Origin: Cephalopachus bancanus
Lineage: Eukaryota > Chordata > Mammalia > Primates > Tarsiidae
DNA length: 64,000 nt
Assembly: GCA_027257055.1 (NCBI GenBank)
Contig: JAPVLO010000054.1
Coordinates: 3,596,001-3,660,000, forward strand
Direction of reading: 5' to 3'
Positions 62,440 to 64,000 of the stretch are shown here, in pieces; position 1 is the first letter of the stretch, and each line of letters opens with the position of its first letter. Both the position numbers and the translations under genes were made by a program. The notes under the pieces are model-generated. The model was not told the DNA's origin, did not search any database, and saw only the letters and a program-made list of their open reading frames with translations.

Positions 62440-64000
62440 TAGTGTAAAAAACGTTTTCCTTCCACTCCTGGAAGCTCTACCTCTGCATCTCAACCCCTTG
62501 AAAATGGGCATTTATAGAATTCCATAGCTCAAGAAGACCAAACACAAAATCATCATTTGGCCACTGACCCATACCCTGCCCACAACAGGCAGTACTAATC
62601 ACTGAGCCAGACCCAACCTGTATCAGTCAGTGCTAACCAATCACAGCCACTTTCCTACTGGACTCAAAGACCATCTCTCAGTCCTTATTAGCATGCTTTT
62701 CCAAGCAGCTACTAGGAATTCCTCAACAAAGATACCAGTGGTGAAATCTGTTTATAATCCCTGCCATAGAATTCAGAGACTTTCAAGGTCAAATCTTTGA
62801 AAATACTTAGAGTTGTTAAGAAATGTTTCCAGAGCTTGCCAGATGGTTTATGATTGAACCAGGTAAGAATCCAGGATTTTTGAGTCTTACTGAAGAGTTT
62901 GCATTTCTCCCTGACTTACTTCCCTATTGCTAAGAGTCAGACTGCTTAAGTAGAAGCCCTGAGGAGTAAGATCACATAATCAAACAGAGTTTTTCTGGTC
63001 CCCACTCATCTTTTGGAGATGAGGAGGGGAAGAACAAGCAGAAGTTTTTGTAAAGCCAAAAGCAATGGGTGAGGACCTGCACTGTTTGCGCAGGCCACTT
63101 TTGTCCTGGCCCAAGATAGTCCTGCTCGGTAGACCCAAAAGGGCATGACCTTCCAGTGGCTCCTTTTTCAAAGCTTCACTTTCAAATGCGAAGGCTTTTT
63201 ACTTCTTTGGTTTAAATTGAAGGCAATCAGGTATCAATTTTGAGTCAAATGACAAGTCCCTTCGTTAATACTGCATTTCCAAGAACTTTGTATGATTTTT
63301 CTGCTTCTAAATTCTGTTTACACGTGATTTGGGAAAAGCTGAAGGTGAAGCCCTTAAATTGTATCCTCCTATTTTTTTTCCCCCAAAAAAGCTACTGATG
63401 ATGTTGAAATGAGCATTTTCATTGGGTTTCAGGGCATTTCTAGATGAAATCCAGCCAGAATTTTAAATATCATGCATCCAAAAGTGGTGTTGTCACCATC
63501 CAACTCATTCCTGATTTTTATCCAGCAGTTGCAACTCTTAAAGGTACTGCTATTCTCTAGTAAACCCAGATCTGAAATTTCAGTCATTTTCAACTCCCCT
63601 CTTTCCTTTCCCTCGTTTCCACCAATCTTACTAATTCCTGTCTGTTCTGTGTCTACTCTTTTAAAATGTCAGTGAAATATTTCAAGCACATAGAAAAGGT
63701 CAAAAGAATAACATAATGGATATTTATGTACCCATCATTAAGCTCTGTCAAAAGTTTGCTTTTTGCCATACTTCATGTGTTTCTAATAAAAGTATTGTAG
63801 AGGTGGAAACCTTGCAAACCCATTTCAGATTCCATTTACTCATTGCTTCAGTCAACAAATATCTATCAGTCATGACTATGTGCCACGCCTTGTTTTAGGA
63901 GTGAGAATACATCAATAAAGGAAACAAAGCCCCTACTTTCTTTAAAACCATGCTGTTATAAATAGCCCCCTCTTCAAGGTCAGGGTGAATATCCTGCTTC
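62440..64000. other. unassigned intergenic sequence to the window end
   Basis: No gene, RNA or repeat family recognised. Longest open frames are short and look like chance. Confidence 0.5.

Noticed and set aside
62324..64000. The string GTGAATATCCTGCTT occurs near 62326 and again at the very end of the window.
   Set aside because: A 15-base match is expected about once or twice by chance among all pairs in 64 kb, and the flanks do not match.

Overview
This is vertebrate nuclear DNA, almost certainly from a primate. It has spliced exons with GT-AG introns and is crowded with Alu SINEs, L1 LINEs, MIR, MER-type DNA transposons and LTR remnants. The youngest Alus share an unusual consensus: a head reading GGCTCGGTGGCTCAGCCTG, a left arm with ACAATAAATC, and a tail of GACTCCAACTC before the A-run. 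They lack the right arm I expect of lemur or galago Alus and are not anthropoid AluS/AluY. With the L1 type present, this makes a tarsier the best guess. That is an inference from memory of repeat families; no search was run.

One protein gene is clear: the 3' two-thirds of A1CF (APOBEC1 complementation factor) on the + strand. Seven coding exons (5399-5563, 13831-13928, 18247-18520, 20447-20652, 23921-24057, 24831-24973, 28951-29102) join in frame with compatible phases and encode about 391 residues up to the stop. They cover the end of RRM2, all of RRM3, the RG-rich nuclear-localisation region, the double-stranded-RNA-binding domain and the C-terminus. Earlier exons lie upstream of the window. 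A 24-nt alternative acceptor (20447 or 20471) that distinguishes known human isoforms is present.

Introns: 1-5398 holds an Alu, MER5-type elements, an inverted (twin-primed-looking) L1 and an L1 fragment. 5564-13830 holds a MER20, a MIR, a TC microsatellite and a three-level nest (L1 hit by an Alu, hit by a solo LTR). 13929-28950 holds Alus, L1 tails and CA repeats between the exons.

Downstream: 29103 to about 37 kb is probably the long A1CF 3' UTR plus flank, AT-rich with few repeats. From 37 to 64 kb I see no gene I can name. This part holds six young Alus, a 4-kb internally deleted L1 with both ends and a target-site duplication sitting inside an older L1, MaLR LTRs, ERV-L-like internal remnants (56.9-59.3 kb), a head-to-tail-inverted mariner relic (59.7-60.3 kb), MIRs, and one unexplained exon-like segment at 62371-62432. 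In mouse and human the neighbour downstream of A1CF is neutral ceramidase (ASAH2/ASAH2B) in convergent orientation. I could not find its exons here, so it probably begins beyond the window. No tRNA, rRNA, CRISPR or bacterial-type feature is present.
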